From an uncultured Clostridia bacterium (GTDB lineage Bacteria > Bacillota > Clostridia > Oscillospirales > CAG-382): a DNA stretch of 59,911 nt. Position numbers and translations under genes: made by a program. The notes under the pieces were generated by a model that worked only from the letters and a program-made list of their open reading frames with translations, was not told where the DNA came from and made no database searches. Of the stretch, positions 1-10,786 are shown piece by piece. The stretch is taken from the NCBI GenBank assembly GCA_944375955.1, contig CALWBE010000041.1:1-59911 (forward strand), given 5' to 3'. The stretch's first letter is position 1. Every line of letters begins with the position of its first letter.

Positions 1-1
1 G

Positions 2-613
2 AAATTTAAAGTATGGCACAACGGGGCAGATGTCAATATAGCGTTGCACGATTTAGCCTTTGCCTGTTATTCGGAGCGGGTGCATAGTAAAACATTTATT
101 AGTGATATGCAAAAATACCACGAGTACAAGGCGTTTAATAATCTGTCAATAGACCACGCCGACAACAATGTACGAAACAACACAAAATACAATTTATCTC
201 TTATGGATAAAACGCTAAATTCAACAAAGGGTACAATTATAGCAAGGGTTAAAATGCCCGCATATCTAAATGTATCTTTTTGTAATGATAGGTATAGGGT
301 ACAGCTATTGTGGGCTGTTTCTGCTGATGATATAAACAACAGTATAGGAAAGCTGTTTAATGAAAGCATTACAGACACAGCGGGGGTTTGTGCAATGCAC
401 TTTATTTGTGAGAGTACAGAAAGTTTTGTAGATTGTTTGCAGTATATCATATCACAAAAATATGAGTGGGCTTTGCCATTGAAAAACGGCGGTAATTGGA
501 TTAAAAATAATAATCCTTGTTGGTGCGAAAATATCAATCATTCTATGCACGCACAGGAAATATTATCAAAAATGAACGAGGCGGATTTTCAAGTTTTTAA
601 TCGTCTATCTTAA
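2..613 (+). CDS. Partial HNH-like protein (5' end outside window)
   Basis: The frame is open from the first bases of the window, so the gene starts upstream; a TTG at 44 is probably an internal codon. The motif SIDHADNN at residues 36-43 counted from that TTG, followed by YNLSLMDKTLNSTKG, resembles the HNH fold (Asp-His, then Asn-rich segment, then NL.LM). This is seen in homing endonucleases and in endonucleases of mobile elements. No other domain is recognised. It lies upstream of the integrase and belongs to the inserted element. The HNH assignment is by motif only; the metal-binding His of the second half is not clear, so the protein may be a non-catalytic relative. Confidence 0.4.
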   Translation, partial: KFKVWHNGADVNIALHDLAFACYSERVHSKTFISDMQKYHEYKAFNNLSIDHADNNVRNNTKYNLSLMDKTLNSTKGTIIARVKMPAYLNVSFCNDRYRVQLLWAVSADDINNSIGKLFNESITDTAGVCAMHFICESTESFVDCLQYIISQKYEWALPLKNGGNWIKNNNPCWCENINHSMHAQEILSKMNEADFQVFNRLS

Positions 614-635
614 TATAACAGGAGTTGAGAGGGGT

Positions 636-893
636 ATGTTAAACTTGACTGTTGACGAGCGGGAAAAGAATTTAAAAAAGATTTATCCAAACCTTAAACG
701 CTACACAATAGATTTTGCAAATGATTTTTTATGTTGGTGGGATATGTACGATATGCCTATGTTGGCTATGCTTTATATTGATATTACCTGCAATTCCCCC
801 GGCAAACCAAAAGATTTGGAACGGTGGAAAAGTGAGCATTATGTAGGTAGAGAAACAAATGTAAGGTGGGATATAATTCGCAAACAAGGATAG
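636..893 (+). CDS. Small hypothetical protein of the integrative element
   Basis: An 85-residue protein rich in Trp, Tyr and charged residues, with no signal peptide or membrane segment. It begins 22 bases after the stop of the HNH-like gene and has a purine-rich GGAG element about 12 bases before the ATG, so the two are probably co-transcribed. I do not recognise the family. The Trp-rich centre (LCWWDMYDM) suggests a compact folded domain rather than a spurious ORF, but function is unknown. Confidence 0.45.
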   Translation: MLNLTVDEREKNLKKIYPNLKRYTIDFANDFLCWWDMYDMPMLAMLYIDITCNSPGKPKDLERWKSEHYVGRETNVRWDIIRKQG

Positions 894-1091
894 AAGCTTT
901 ATAAATAGCGATTGTTATGGGCTTTTTCTCCCATAGGCATATATTTTTCTTGCATAAAAAGGCGGTTGTCAACATCTGTATTTTTGATACATCATTGTTA
1001 CAACACAAGGAGTTATACATATTGGATATAATAACAATACATTATAAAACACCCATAACAACGGGATTTTCAATAGTGTTTTAGTGTGATT

Positions 1092-1109
1092 TTGAATGTG
1101 TACATTCAA
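1092..1109. promoter_or_regulatory. Palindrome, possible operator upstream of integrase
   Basis: TTGAATGT-GT-ACATTCAA is a perfect 8-bp inverted repeat with a 2-bp centre, 43 bp upstream of the integrase -35 element. Its size and symmetry fit a dimeric repressor site. No regulator gene is visible in the window to match it. Confidence 0.35.
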
Positions 1110-1151
1110 GAAAAACACGATAACACCGGTAAATAATTTGGTAAATTTATA

Positions 1152-1180
1152 TTGTCAGTTGGTATGCGGTATGGTATAAT
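1152..1180 (+). promoter_or_regulatory. Sigma-A-type promoter of the integrase gene
   Basis: TTGTCA (1152-1157), a 17-bp spacer and TATAAT (1175-1180), 41 bp before the integrase ATG. Because the -35 overlaps a possible TTG start at 1152, that longer start is ruled out in favour of the ATG at 1221. Confidence 0.7.
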
Positions 1181-1220
1181 ATCAATACTATATCGTGTGC
1201 CACAGACAGAAAGGAGCAGT

Positions 1221-2495
1221 ATGGCACATAACAGAAAAGATAAAAGAAACAGGGTACTTTACAAGGGCGAATATCAGCGTGCAAACGGAATGTATGAATA
1301 CAGATACACCGACACAAAAGGAGTATCGCAAAGTGTTTATGCGTGGAGATTAAAGCCAGAGGACAGCACCCCATACGGCAAACAGGAAACGCTGTCTTTG
1401 CGAGAATTGGAAAGCGTTATTGTTAGAGATAAGCAAGACGAGATAGACACCATATCAGCACGAAAAACAAGTCTTGACGATTTCTTTGCAGAGTACATAC
1501 AGGAAAGACCGCTAAAACAATCTACAAGGACAAATTACAAGTATATGTATAACAAGTATGTTAGCGGTGTATTAGGGCAGAAAAAGCTTTCTAACATCAA
1601 ATACAGCGATATACGGCGGTTGTATAATTCCTTAATAGATGAACAGGGATTTAAGCCAAACAGTATGGAAGTTGTACATACCATTTTACACCCCATTTTT
1701 GCGGTTGCTGTTCGTGATGATTTGATAAGGAAAAATCCAACAGACGGAGTTATGGCAGAAATAAAAGCAAGGCGGGATTGGAGCAAGCCGAAGCGGTTAG
1801 CATTAACAGCGGAGCAACAAGGCGTGTTTATCGACTATCTATCAAGGTCAATAACATATTGTCATTGGATACCGCTATTTACTTTGTTTCTCGGTACAGG
1901 GTGCAGAGTTGGAGAAATTATCGGTTTGCGGTGGGAAGATTGCGACTTTGAAAACAATCTAATATCCATAAATCATAATTTGATATACCGCCCGCAAGAT
2001 AACGGAAAATGCGAATTTCACATAACAACACCAAAAACAATGGCGGGTATGCGTGTTATACCGATGTTTGACGAGGTTAAAAAGGTACTGTTAAAAGAAT
2101 ATGAGTACCAACAGGCAGAGGGATTTAATCAAACAGTAATAGACGGATATAGCGGGTTTATTTTTAAAAATCGTTTTGATACTGTATATAATCCCCATTG
2201 TATAAACAGAGGTATAGAGCGGATATGCAGAGATTACAACGCTGAGGAAACAGCAAAGGCAGAAGCTGAAAACAGAAGCCCTGTATTATTACCCCATTTT
2301 ACAGTACATAATCTACGGCATACTTTTTGTTCGAGAATGTGCGAGAACGAAAGCAACAAAGTAAATTTAAAAGTTATACAGGAGATTATGGGGCATAGTA
2401 GCATAGACACAACACTTGATGTTTATACTGATTTGACAACACAGATTAAGCAAGAAGCGTTTACAAGCCTGCAAGGGAAAATTAAACTTTCTTAA
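1221..2495 (+). CDS. Tyrosine recombinase / integrase
   Basis: A 424-residue site-specific recombinase that would integrate and excise the left-hand element. The N-terminal part (about 1-75) is basic and aromatic, like the DNA-binding arm domain of Tn916-type integrases. Next comes a SAM-like core-binding domain starting near TSLDDFFAEYIQE, then the catalytic domain with its first Arg in TGCRVGEIIGLRW, the box HNLRHTFCSRM, the His in IMGHSSIDTT and the nucleophile Tyr in LDVYTDL. All expected catalytic residues are therefore present. The start at 1221 is chosen because AAAGGAGC lies just upstream and the promoter overlaps the longer alternative. The gene ends about 250 bp from the metG fragment, as expected for an integrase beside its attachment site. 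Confidence 0.93.
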   Translation: MAHNRKDKRNRVLYKGEYQRANGMYEYRYTDTKGVSQSVYAWRLKPEDSTPYGKQETLSLRELESVIVRDKQDEIDTISARKTSLDDFFAEYIQERPLKQSTRTNYKYMYNKYVSGVLGQKKLSNIKYSDIRRLYNSLIDEQGFKPNSMEVVHTILHPIFAVAVRDDLIRKNPTDGVMAEIKARRDWSKPKRLALTAEQQGVFIDYLSRSITYCHWIPLFTLFLGTGCRVGEIIGLRWEDCDFENNLISINHNLIYRPQDNGKCEFHITTPKTMAGMRVIPMFDEVKKVLLKEYEYQQAEGFNQTVIDGYSGFIFKNRFDTVYNPHCINRGIERICRDYNAEETAKAEAENRSPVLLPHFTVHNLRHTFCSRMCENESNKVNLKVIQEIMGHSSIDTTLDVYTDLTTQIKQEAFTSLQGKIKLS

Positions 2496-2524
2496 TGGAA
2501 AACTTAAACTTTTTTGATGTTCTC

Positions 2525-2552
2525 TTGATTTTGTGATACTTTATGTTATAAT
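2525..2552 (+). promoter_or_regulatory. Putative outward promoter toward the metG fragment
   Basis: TTGATT (2525-2530), a 16-bp spacer and TATAAT (2547-2552), reading from the end of the inserted element into the truncated metG segment. It could transcribe the orphan tRNA-binding domain. Position and hexamers are seen; activity is inferred. Confidence 0.5.
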
Positions 2553-2743
2553 ATGTTTGTGGGTTTAATGCTTGTACCAAAAATCATACCAAAAATTTTG
2601 GTATTGTGCCACAATAAATAACATAAGGATAACAAAGGGCTGTAGTAGATATTGTACTACATATTGTGGTTTAACCAAACCAAAACAGCAAAATGCAATG
2701 TCTATGTCTTGTTTTGGTACATTTCAAGGTTTAATTCCCCACA

Positions 2744-3214
2744 ATGAAACCCTTGAAAGATGGTAATGCGGGAAATGATGTAGTAAATAATACTCCTGAA
2801 ACCGTCTTAAATGATGTAAAGGCTGAGCCTGAAAAGATCGACTTTTCCAAAGTGGAAATCGAGCCTTTGTTCAAGGATTTCGTGGATTTTGACACTTTCA
2901 GCAAATCAGATTTTAGAGCCGTTAAAGTACTTGCCTGCGAAGCGGTACCAAAATCGAAGAAGCTCTTAAAGTTCACTCTGGACGATGGTACAGGCGAAAA
3001 CAGGACGATTTTAAGCGGTATTCACGCCTATTACGAGCCGGAAGAACTGATCGGAAAAACTTGTATCGCAATTGTAAATCTGCCGCCTCGTCCGATGATG
3101 GGTATCGACTCCTGCGGTATGTTGATAAGTGCCGTACATCACGAGGAAGGCGAAGAAAAGCTCAATCTTCTGATGGTTGATAACCATATTCCTGCCGGTG
3201 CAAAATTGTACTAA
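2744..3214 (+). CDS. metG: Methionyl-tRNA synthetase C-terminal tRNA-binding domain (detached fragment)
   Basis: A 156-residue protein whose last ~105 residues are an OB-fold tRNA-binding (EMAP-II/Trbp111-type) domain: SKSDFRAVKVLACEAVP, LLKFTLDDGTGE, RTILSGI, YEPEELIGK, MGIDSCGMLISA. In clostridial MetRS this domain is the C-terminus of a roughly 650-residue enzyme, after a linker like the acidic 1-55 region here. The catalytic Rossmann domain and the KMSKS loop are missing, and the frame upstream is closed by a stop at 2732. The gene is therefore the 3' piece of metG, cut off by the integrative element. It may still be translated from the ATG at 2744, although no good ribosome-binding site precedes it. 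The alternative is a free-standing Trbp111-like protein, but the linker and the junction favour a split metG. Confidence 0.75.
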   Translation: MKPLKDGNAGNDVVNNTPETVLNDVKAEPEKIDFSKVEIEPLFKDFVDFDTFSKSDFRAVKVLACEAVPKSKKLLKFTLDDGTGENRTILSGIHAYYEPEELIGKTCIAIVNLPPRPMMGIDSCGMLISAVHHEEGEEKLNLLMVDNHIPAGAKLY

Positions 3215-3242
3215 GAAAAATTTTTATTTTTCATAATATATA

Positions 3243-3290
3243 AAAAAATTCCTGTGCCGTATTTAGTGCGGCACAGGAATTTTTTATTTT
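3243..3290. terminator. Bidirectional terminator between metG fragment and minus-strand locus
   Basis: ATTCCTGTGCCG pairs with CGGCACAGGAAT around an 9-base loop; A-run on the left and T-run on the right make it functional in both directions. It separates the convergent genes ending at 3214 and 3284. Confidence 0.9.
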
Positions 3291-4255
3291 GTATACTTAA
3301 AAACCTCGTATTTTTTTCCGTAATAATCTTCAAAATATCCGTCCTTAAAATTCCATAAGCTAAAATATCCTACTTTATATTCACCCGGCAATATTTCGCA
3401 GTCATTTTCTTCAAGGTATTTAATTATATTATTTATTTCCTGTTTACCCACTCCTCTAAGCCTGCAAAATCCATAATCATCATGCATTGACGGATTATAT
3501 ATAAGCTTTCTTAAATACTTTGGGCCAACGTTTTCATCCTCAAATTTTATAAGAATATATTTAAAACGCTCAATATCACCGCGCGGTGAAAAGTTTATTC
3601 TCCAGCCATATTCATCAGAAAATATAAATTCGATTTCTGAAATATATTGATAGTCATCAAAGTCTTCATAATAATAACTATATGGAGTGTATACTTTTAT
3701 AGTTGCAATCGCATGTGATTCATCTTGTTCAATATTTAATACTTCACATCTACCCCATACTGGACACATTACTCCAATATCATCGCCGTTTCCTCCTATA
3801 AGCCGTCCGTCTATTTCTTCAATATCACAAGAGTCCTTCATAATTTCAACCGAATCTTCCGTAAGCATCTTTCTGTAAAATTCGTCAAATTTTGCTTCGG
3901 TATCGAGAGGAGCGCAATAGTATGCACGATCCGGATAAATTGTATCAGAGCTCCAAAAATATTCCCTACGCATGCTTGAGTTCTTATAAAGCGATAATGC
4001 ATTTGTATATATTGACCACTGAGCATCAAAGCATTCCCAATAAATTTGCAGTGCCGTATCTGACGACAATACTCTATTGTCATACCCCTTAGGGCGCTCA
4101 TATATAAGTTTGCCGTCTTCAACCTCCATAGTAAATCCGCATTCTATTTCAGGAGCAGTATAGTTTTTTATCTCTTTTTTTTCAAACTCTTCGTGTATTT
4201 TAATAGAATTAATCAGGATGAAAAGAATAATTGTAATTGAATAAAGAGTATTCAT
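3284..4255 (-). CDS. Exported or membrane-anchored protein of unknown function beside RHS toxin
   Basis: A 323-residue protein with one hydrophobic N-terminal segment (about residues 3-18, TLYSITIILFILINSI) acting as a signal or anchor, followed by an acidic, Tyr-rich body. The C-terminal ~80 residues (from about YGFCRLRGVG) look like a separate small domain. No family is recognised. It is the last gene on the minus strand after the RHS gene and a lipoprotein, each separated by short gaps, so it is likely co-expressed with them. A role as immunity or accessory factor for the RHS toxin is inference from position only. Confidence 0.6.
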   Translation of the reverse strand: MNTLYSITIILFILINSIKIHEEFEKKEIKNYTAPEIECGFTMEVEDGKLIYERPKGYDNRVLSSDTALQIYWECFDAQWSIYTNALSLYKNSSMRREYFWSSDTIYPDRAYYCAPLDTEAKFDEFYRKMLTEDSVEIMKDSCDIEEIDGRLIGGNGDDIGVMCPVWGRCEVLNIEQDESHAIATIKVYTPYSYYYEDFDDYQYISEIEFIFSDEYGWRINFSPRGDIERFKYILIKFEDENVGPKYLRKLIYNPSMHDDYGFCRLRGVGKQEINNIIKYLEENDCEILPGEYKVGYFSLWNFKDGYFEDYYGKKYEVFKYTK

Positions 4256-4292
4256 AATAATACCTCCGTCATACTGATTGCTTTATTTATTA

Positions 4293-4982
4293 TTACATTC
4301 CACGATACCTTTTTAGTGCTTCATTAAAATTTGTAATATCCTCCCACCAATAATTGCTTATTTGATCATCCGGCATATATACAACAACTATATTGTAAAG
4401 ATAAATATTTGGTTTTACATAAATACCATTTATATAGTAGTCATCTATAATCTCAAGAAGTACGCCGTTTTTTTTACTTTCCAATACGGAATATATCCTT
4501 GCATTCATATAGCCGAATAAATCAGGTTTTATATTTGCTTCGCTCAATCCGTAAAAACCTTCTATGTGTTCTTCTAGCTCTTCGCCGGTAACTATAACCT
4601 TTCCGTTGACTTTTCCGAGAAATTCTGGATTGCACTCAGTATCTATTATTAAATCTTCCTTATCCCAAGGAAATCTGGTTTTGCAAGTTCTGGAAGTATA
4701 GTATAATGTCAGCGTCAAATCATTGATATCTTCCTTTTTTATGTTTTCTACTATTTCTTCCAGTTTTTCTTTCAAGGTTTTCTTGCGGTTAGCTGTATCG
4801 GTTTCCGAATTTAAATCAACATCATTTTCATTGGCGGAATTATTCTCGGATAAAACGGTGTCTTCGTCATAATCTATATTTGCTTCAATTTCGTTTTCAT
4901 TATTTTTGTAACATCCGGTAAGAATTCCGCATACTAAAAGTGCAAGAGCGGCAAATGCAAAGAAACTATACTTTTGTTTCAT
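4293..4982 (-). CDS. Putative lipoprotein beside RHS toxin
   Basis: A 229-residue protein with a signal peptide (FFAFAALALLVCGILTGC) ending in the lipobox LTGC near residue 24, then a long acidic Asn/Glu/Asp-rich linker (about 25-70). A folded C-terminal half contains YYTSRTCKTRFPWDKEDLII. It should be anchored on the outer face of the membrane. The ATG at 4982 is preferred over an in-frame TTG at 4997 because GAGG lies about 9 bases upstream of it. It sits 87 bp after the RHS stop on the same strand. An extracytoplasmic lipoprotein next to an RHS toxin is a plausible immunity protein, but the sequence itself does not prove this. Confidence 0.7.
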   Translation of the reverse strand: MKQKYSFFAFAALALLVCGILTGCYKNNENEIEANIDYDEDTVLSENNSANENDVDLNSETDTANRKKTLKEKLEEIVENIKKEDINDLTLTLYYTSRTCKTRFPWDKEDLIIDTECNPEFLGKVNGKVIVTGEELEEHIEGFYGLSEANIKPDLFGYMNARIYSVLESKKNGVLLEIIDDYYINGIYVKPNIYLYNIVVVYMPDDQISNYWWEDITNFNEALKRYRGM

Positions 4983-5068
4983 CGTTCTATACCTCAATTC
5001 CTATTTAATTTCTTGGACGCTGCGGCATACTGACTACTATTGGTTCTGATCGCATGGCAGAAAACCTT

Positions 5069-8000
5069 TTAATTATCGTATGGCAAAAATTCTCTATAGC
5101 CGTGAATTTCAGGATTCTCATTTTGCCTTTCAAACATTTCTACTGAATTTTGCAGGGTATTGAGTGTTTGAGTTTGCGGACAATTTGCATCACCTCTAAA
5201 AGGATCCATTGCAAGAAAATGAGACGGATCAGTTCCCTCTCCGCACATTCCATACACTACGACAGAATGGTAGTTATCTTTATTATCTTCATAATATTTG
5301 ATTTCAACCATAACTGGATTTCCTTTATAAAGTTGTGCTTTACATTCACTTAACACCTCAGCTACAGAAATTTCTAAAGAACTGCGAAATTGAAGAACGC
5401 CAGATAAGCCTGCAAATTCTAATCCTGTATAATAATTCATCATATTAGATCCGTTTGCCTCAAGCAAATCGCCAGCATAGATTGTTGTATCAGAATAATA
5501 ACTAAACATCATCGCGCAGCACGTTACAACGCATGCATTACCATTAGGTTGCTCTTGATGACTTACATTAAGAATCGGCAGAGAAGATCCGACATCATAA
5601 TTATTATAAAAATTTCTTGTGTATTCTGCAATGTAATGATAAAAATTACGTTCACGATCATTTTTACTATTTATATATCCTTCTGTACATAGCATAATGA
5701 TTTTTTGTGCTATATAAGGAAGATTTTCATCTCCCTCTTCCCATTTCCCTGTAGGATCCTTGTATTTAATAGGATTATTTGAGCAATATACATACCAATT
5801 CAACCCATCATGAGCAGGATCTTCGTTAATAAACCTGCCTAATTCCGGATTATAATATCTACCTCTTAAATAGATAAGCCCGCTTTCGCTGTCATAGTAT
5901 TCACCGCAATATCCAAGATTTGAACATGTATAGTCGTATGTATTGCCAAACGCATCGTACCGCCTGTTTTCTTCAGTGGTATTTGACAAATTGTCTGCAT
6001 CAAGAAGATATATTACATCCCCATGCGCGTCAGTTTCATATAGCATGTAGGTATCATCACCTGCGGTGTTGCTATGAGATATTATGCCATTCCCGTAATT
6101 ATAGTAAGTTCCTTCATATGATGACGGAGTGTAGGTGGAATCGCTTGCACTTTCGTACTCGAAAATAAGGTTTCCGTTATCCCATGTATATCCATGATAT
6201 CGAGTATTTTCGTTTTCGATAATTCTCTTTGATGTTCTGAGCCCGGTTGCAGAATATGTATATGTCGCGCTTATTGTTCCTGATGAAAATCCTACAAGCT
6301 GATTACGGCTGTTATAAGTATACGTTTTGCTTCCCTCGCTCAGCATATTTCCGTTTGCATCATAAGTATAGCTTGTTACTGCATTAGCACCTGAGCTTGT
6401 ACTTAAAAGACGGTTGTTTTTATCATATGTATATGTGGTCATAAGTTCATCAACAACTGTATCAGTAACAGCATATGGATCATACACAATATAATTCTTT
6501 GATACTCTGTTTCCAGAAGAATCATATTCATAATTTGTTGTATTTCTCTCTCCGGAACCGACTATTTGTTCACTTGACAAACGCCCGGCTCCATCATATA
6601 CGTAACTTGTTGTATACAATTGTGAAGTAGAATATTTATATCTTTGATTTCCATTTGTATTGTACTCATACTGAAATTTATTTGTACCGCTTAGGTAATT
6701 ATAATCATCAGGATCACCGTTGTTTACTGAATGAGTCTTTAACACGACCAATCCCGCATCATTATATTCGTATTCTTCTACGAGCCCTCCTGTTGTGGCA
6801 CTTAATATTTTTCCGTTTGCATCATAGGTATATGACGTATTTTCTACGGCGTTCGGCATAGTACTATTTGAAACGCTGATAAGCCTTGATTCAGCATCAT
6901 ATGTATAATTAGTATATAATGAGTCATAGAGACCATTAACATAAAGTACAGCTTGTGTTCTATTTCCAAGTGTATCATATGAATAATTTTTTACATCATA
7001 CCCAAATGTTTCCGAAGTAACGCGGTCAGCTACGTCATATGTATAGCTGACTGTGCTCTCTCCTGTGCCGGAAACCGACTGTAATCGCCCGGAAAGATCA
7101 TAGCTGTAATTTTTTGTATAATCAAGTGTATCGTTAACATACACTTTTAAATTTTTTATATTTCCAAGCGCTGTGTAAACATAATCCGTTTTTATACCTT
7201 TCCTGTCTGTACTGCTTGTCATAACTCCGTTATAATTATATGTGAATGTTTCGGTGTTATTTAGTGCGTCTTTTATAGACGTATTGTTTCCGTTTCCGTC
7301 ATAAGTATATGTTGTCAGACTGTATGCACTTTCAGGCAATTCAGAAGAATATGGCACAGAAAGACCTGCATAAACCTTTACCAATTGTCCTGCATCATCA
7401 TATTCATAATGTGTATAATTATAAACTGCCGGAGTATCACCATCAGCTTCACTTACATGAACACATATATCTGTAAGATTATTCATGTTATCATAACTAT
7501 ATTCTACAGTGTCAAAAGTGTATGTTGTACTGTTATCGGCATTATTTGACTGCTGTGATTTTATTAGATTTCCGTTTGCATCATAGTACATTTTCTTTAT
7601 AGACCTAACATCGCCGTCAAAAGGTGAGTCGGTTTTTATTACATTACCGAGAGCATCATATGTATAATACACATAATTTCCCATATAATCACTTTCGGAT
7701 ATTTTTCTGCCAAGCGCATCATAATTAATATATGCCGTATTACCTAGAGCGTTAGTTTTAGATATAAGCCTTCCTGCATAATCATATTCGTATGATTCTA
7801 AAACATGCTCGTCAAATGTAAAATAGTCTTCAACGTCAGGATCATCTGTAAAATATTTTATACTTGTCAGCTGACTGTATTTATCATATGTATAATAAAT
7901 CGATGAAAATCTGTCTGTAGTATCCTGAATATATTCTATGTCCGGTGCAATAGTTTCTTTAACTTTTTCACCATACATATTATAAGATACACTGCTTTTT

Positions 8001-10786
8001 GAAAGAAGTTCTGTATCATCATATACTTTTGTAGTAACAATCATTGCGTCGCTGTAATAATCGCCTGGATAATATGAGTCTTTGCTATATGAATATGTTT
8101 CGGAATAATCTAAATTATTATTGCTGTTATATACATTTAATGTCAAAGGATTATTCCAGTCGTCATATGTATATACCTTTTTATAATATCCATTTGTATC
8201 ATATGTATCATTATGAGCCACTATTATATTATAATATGAATCAAATCCATATGCTTCAATCGCAGTTGTTTGTTCAACATTTTCATTAAAACGATAAGTT
8301 CCGTTAAAGTGTCCAAAATCGTCATATCCATACATAATTCCGTCAAGACATGGTTTGTATACCCAGATAACTTTTCCTCCCCAACATGCATAAGAACGTG
8401 TCTCCGTGCCGCGTGGGCGTGTAATAGAAGTAATTCTGCCAGCAGCGTCGTACTCATAAAAATAATTATATCCTTTCGCATCTGTCTGACGAACAACACG
8501 TCCTAAAATGTCATATTCATTTTCAAAAGTCACGTTACCGTCCGTATTTATATTGTTTCCATCAATATCTTTTACGCCAACAACTGTTTTTGAAGTCATA
8601 TATACATTGTCAAGATTTCTTCCCTGCTGGTTATCTGCATAGCTGTAATTTGTTAAGATGTACTCTTCTTCGCCTTGCGTTACATCAGTATATTCTTTTG
8701 TCTGCGTAATATTTCCGTATGAATCGTACGTATATTCTGTTTTTTCTTTAAGTACATTGTTTACATATACTTCCGTACAAATTATATTCTTTTTATCGCT
8801 TGACAGCGTGTTAACAATTCTTACTGTAGTAGATGAATCAGTCATATATGTCTTGGTCAACGGCAGCTTATATGTTGAGTCATAAGTTATATATGTTTTG
8901 TACTGTTCATCTGTTGTATTGCCTTTTAGGTCGTTATATGAAGTTACAGAAAAACCATCATATGTATAGTCTACAATACTTTCAAAATAACTGCTGTATG
9001 TCAGTGGAGTTGCATAGTAGTAATTATGTATTTTCTTCACAAGATTTGTTTTTGGAACAAATTCTGTTTTTTCTATCTCATATCTTCTGTTTGGAGAATA
9101 ATTATATTTAGAAGTTTCTGTCTCAGTTATGTATTTACCTAAATGTTCGCTATCTTCATATACATTATTATTATGTTTATAGTAATTAAGCATAGTATAG
9201 TCATTGTATACCTGGACTCCAAACTCATATTCACTTTCGAGCTCATTGTTTGGATAACCGGTAAAATTCCCATCATATATATAATATATTCTGTTTTCAT
9301 TTATATTGTCTTTTCTCTCGGCAATCCTATAATATATATATGAGCCATACATTCCCACATCTGCCAGTGCACTCTCGTATGTATAATATGTAGTCGATGT
9401 ATAAGGATAATCTACTGAACTTAAAAGAGCATAGTTGTAACCAGATAAAAAACTACCTTCTTCTATTGATGCCGGTTTAGAAAAGCTTCCTCCTGTTTCA
9501 CATATAGTATAAGTAAAACTTTTAGTTTCTTCTACCAAAGTTCCTTCATTATATATTATCTCATCTAACGTTTCATTGCTTGGTGTTCCGCTATATTTAA
9601 TTTTTATAGTAGAGTTGTCCGGACTTGTAATCGTACAATATTGTGTATAGTAATCCTCCGGGTCATGCGTGTAAACAAAATTATATAATCTGCCGGCAGT
9701 ATCCTTTATTTGTACCGGAAGATTGCCAAGACTAGTCGATGAATCATACAGATACTCAATTTTGTTGCCATACCTGTCCTTATGCATGCAAATATATCCC
9801 GTTTCCCGATCAAAATAATATTTTTCACCGTTTTCTATTGTGAAAGTATCATAGGTATCAGTAACATTATTTACTACAGCAGACTCAGTTCCTTTTTCAA
9901 TTCCGTCCGGTAATGCATACGAATCAAATGTACCAAGCCCGGGAATATAAATTTTCCCATTAATATTTTTAGAATAATATGGCAGATCAAAACGCCATCC
10001 TGCCGCTATATAATAATCTGCATCACTCCTACCATGCTCACCTATAGCTAAAAAAGGAACTTTTACATCTATTGCAATTCCGTTTTCGTCAATGATTACG
10101 GTGTCTGTATACATTGTATAAAAATAATAATCATTGCCTCTTGATTCGAAAGATTCATATTTTAGATCCAAATTAAAGTCAAAACCATTTATCCCTGGAA
10201 CGGAAATTAAGTTTTCTGTATAAATAAGTTCTCCTGTTCTAAGATCTATATATTCATTATAATTGTTTTGACTTGCATATATAGTTTCTACACTTGTATC
10301 AATAAGTTCTAAATCTTCATCTTCTACATCTGAAAACATGCTTGCATTTAAATTCATCGCTTCCGCAAATAATAATTCATAATTTTCATCAGATAAATCG
10401 TTATAGTTTTCTTTTACATAATCGCGTAAAACGTTAATATCGACCGGGAAAAAATACAGAAAATCTCTTTCTGCTTGTGTTAAATTTAAAGTTTCATTTT
10501 TTTGTATATAATTATTATCGCAGATATCAACAATCAGTTCTTCTGGCTCATCGCCTATAATTTCAGAAAGTATCATAGATGAACGTACTTCCAGTTCTGA
10601 ATAACCGGCATCCGATTGCTCTACTGCAAAATCTAATTTTTTATTAACTTCTGCACTGTTTAAATCCACATTAAGAGCACTATTAAAATTTTCACTAAAA
10701 TTATCTAAAAATTCATTGTTGTTTTCTGCTATTTCAGTATCCGTTTCTTGTAAATAGATTATATTATTGTCACATATTCGTCTTTA
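5069..10786 (-). CDS. RHS/YD-repeat polymorphic toxin with C39-like peptidase tip; 5' end frame-shifted
   Basis: About 1,866 residues are readable from a GTG at 10669; the same frame stays open to about 10786. The body is dozens of YD repeats of the type YTYDANGNxxS, which build an RHS cocoon shell. It ends in the hallmark core box SGLIYLRGRYYNPELGRFIN and DPTGKW. The last 223 residues form a variable tip with a papain-like C39-type arrangement: Q1707 in HQEQPNGNAC, nucleophile C1713, H1801 in NYHSVVVYG and D1822 in FLAMDP (numbered from the GTG). No ribosome-binding site precedes the GTG. The signal peptide lies in the overlapping upstream ORF in another frame, so the natural gene most likely starts at 11043 and is broken by a frameshift. 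Product: a surface-exposed or secreted toxin used against competitors, with the peptidase as effector or as self-processing domain. Confidence 0.85.

Larger units (their letters stand above)
894..1220. other. Intergenic region before the integrase
   Basis: No convincing gene lies here. It holds an 8-bp inverted repeat TAAAACAC/GTGTTTTA (1045-1052 and 1076-1083), a tight palindrome at 1092-1109 and the integrase promoter at 1152-1180. Open frames on the minus strand through this stretch have no ribosome-binding site and are treated as shadows. Confidence 0.5.
1..2745. mobile_element. Right end of an integrative element (tyrosine-integrase type)
   Basis: The segment carries an HNH-like protein, a small unknown protein and a tyrosine recombinase reading toward the chromosome junction. 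The next gene is only the C-terminal domain of a methionyl-tRNA synthetase, so the junction appears to lie inside metG between about 2496 and 2750. The other end is outside the window, so attachment repeats cannot be paired and the exact boundary is an estimate. I infer an integrative element or prophage remnant; no conjugation or phage structural gene is visible here. Confidence 0.6.

Noticed and set aside
1147..1374. 75-residue minus-strand ORF at the integrase start
   Set aside because: It lies over the integrase promoter and first codons, is Cys- and His-rich, and has no start signal.
5150..9343. Several plus- and minus-strand ORFs within the RHS gene
   Set aside because: They are shadows of the YD repeats, rich in Tyr, His, Met and Cys, without start signals.
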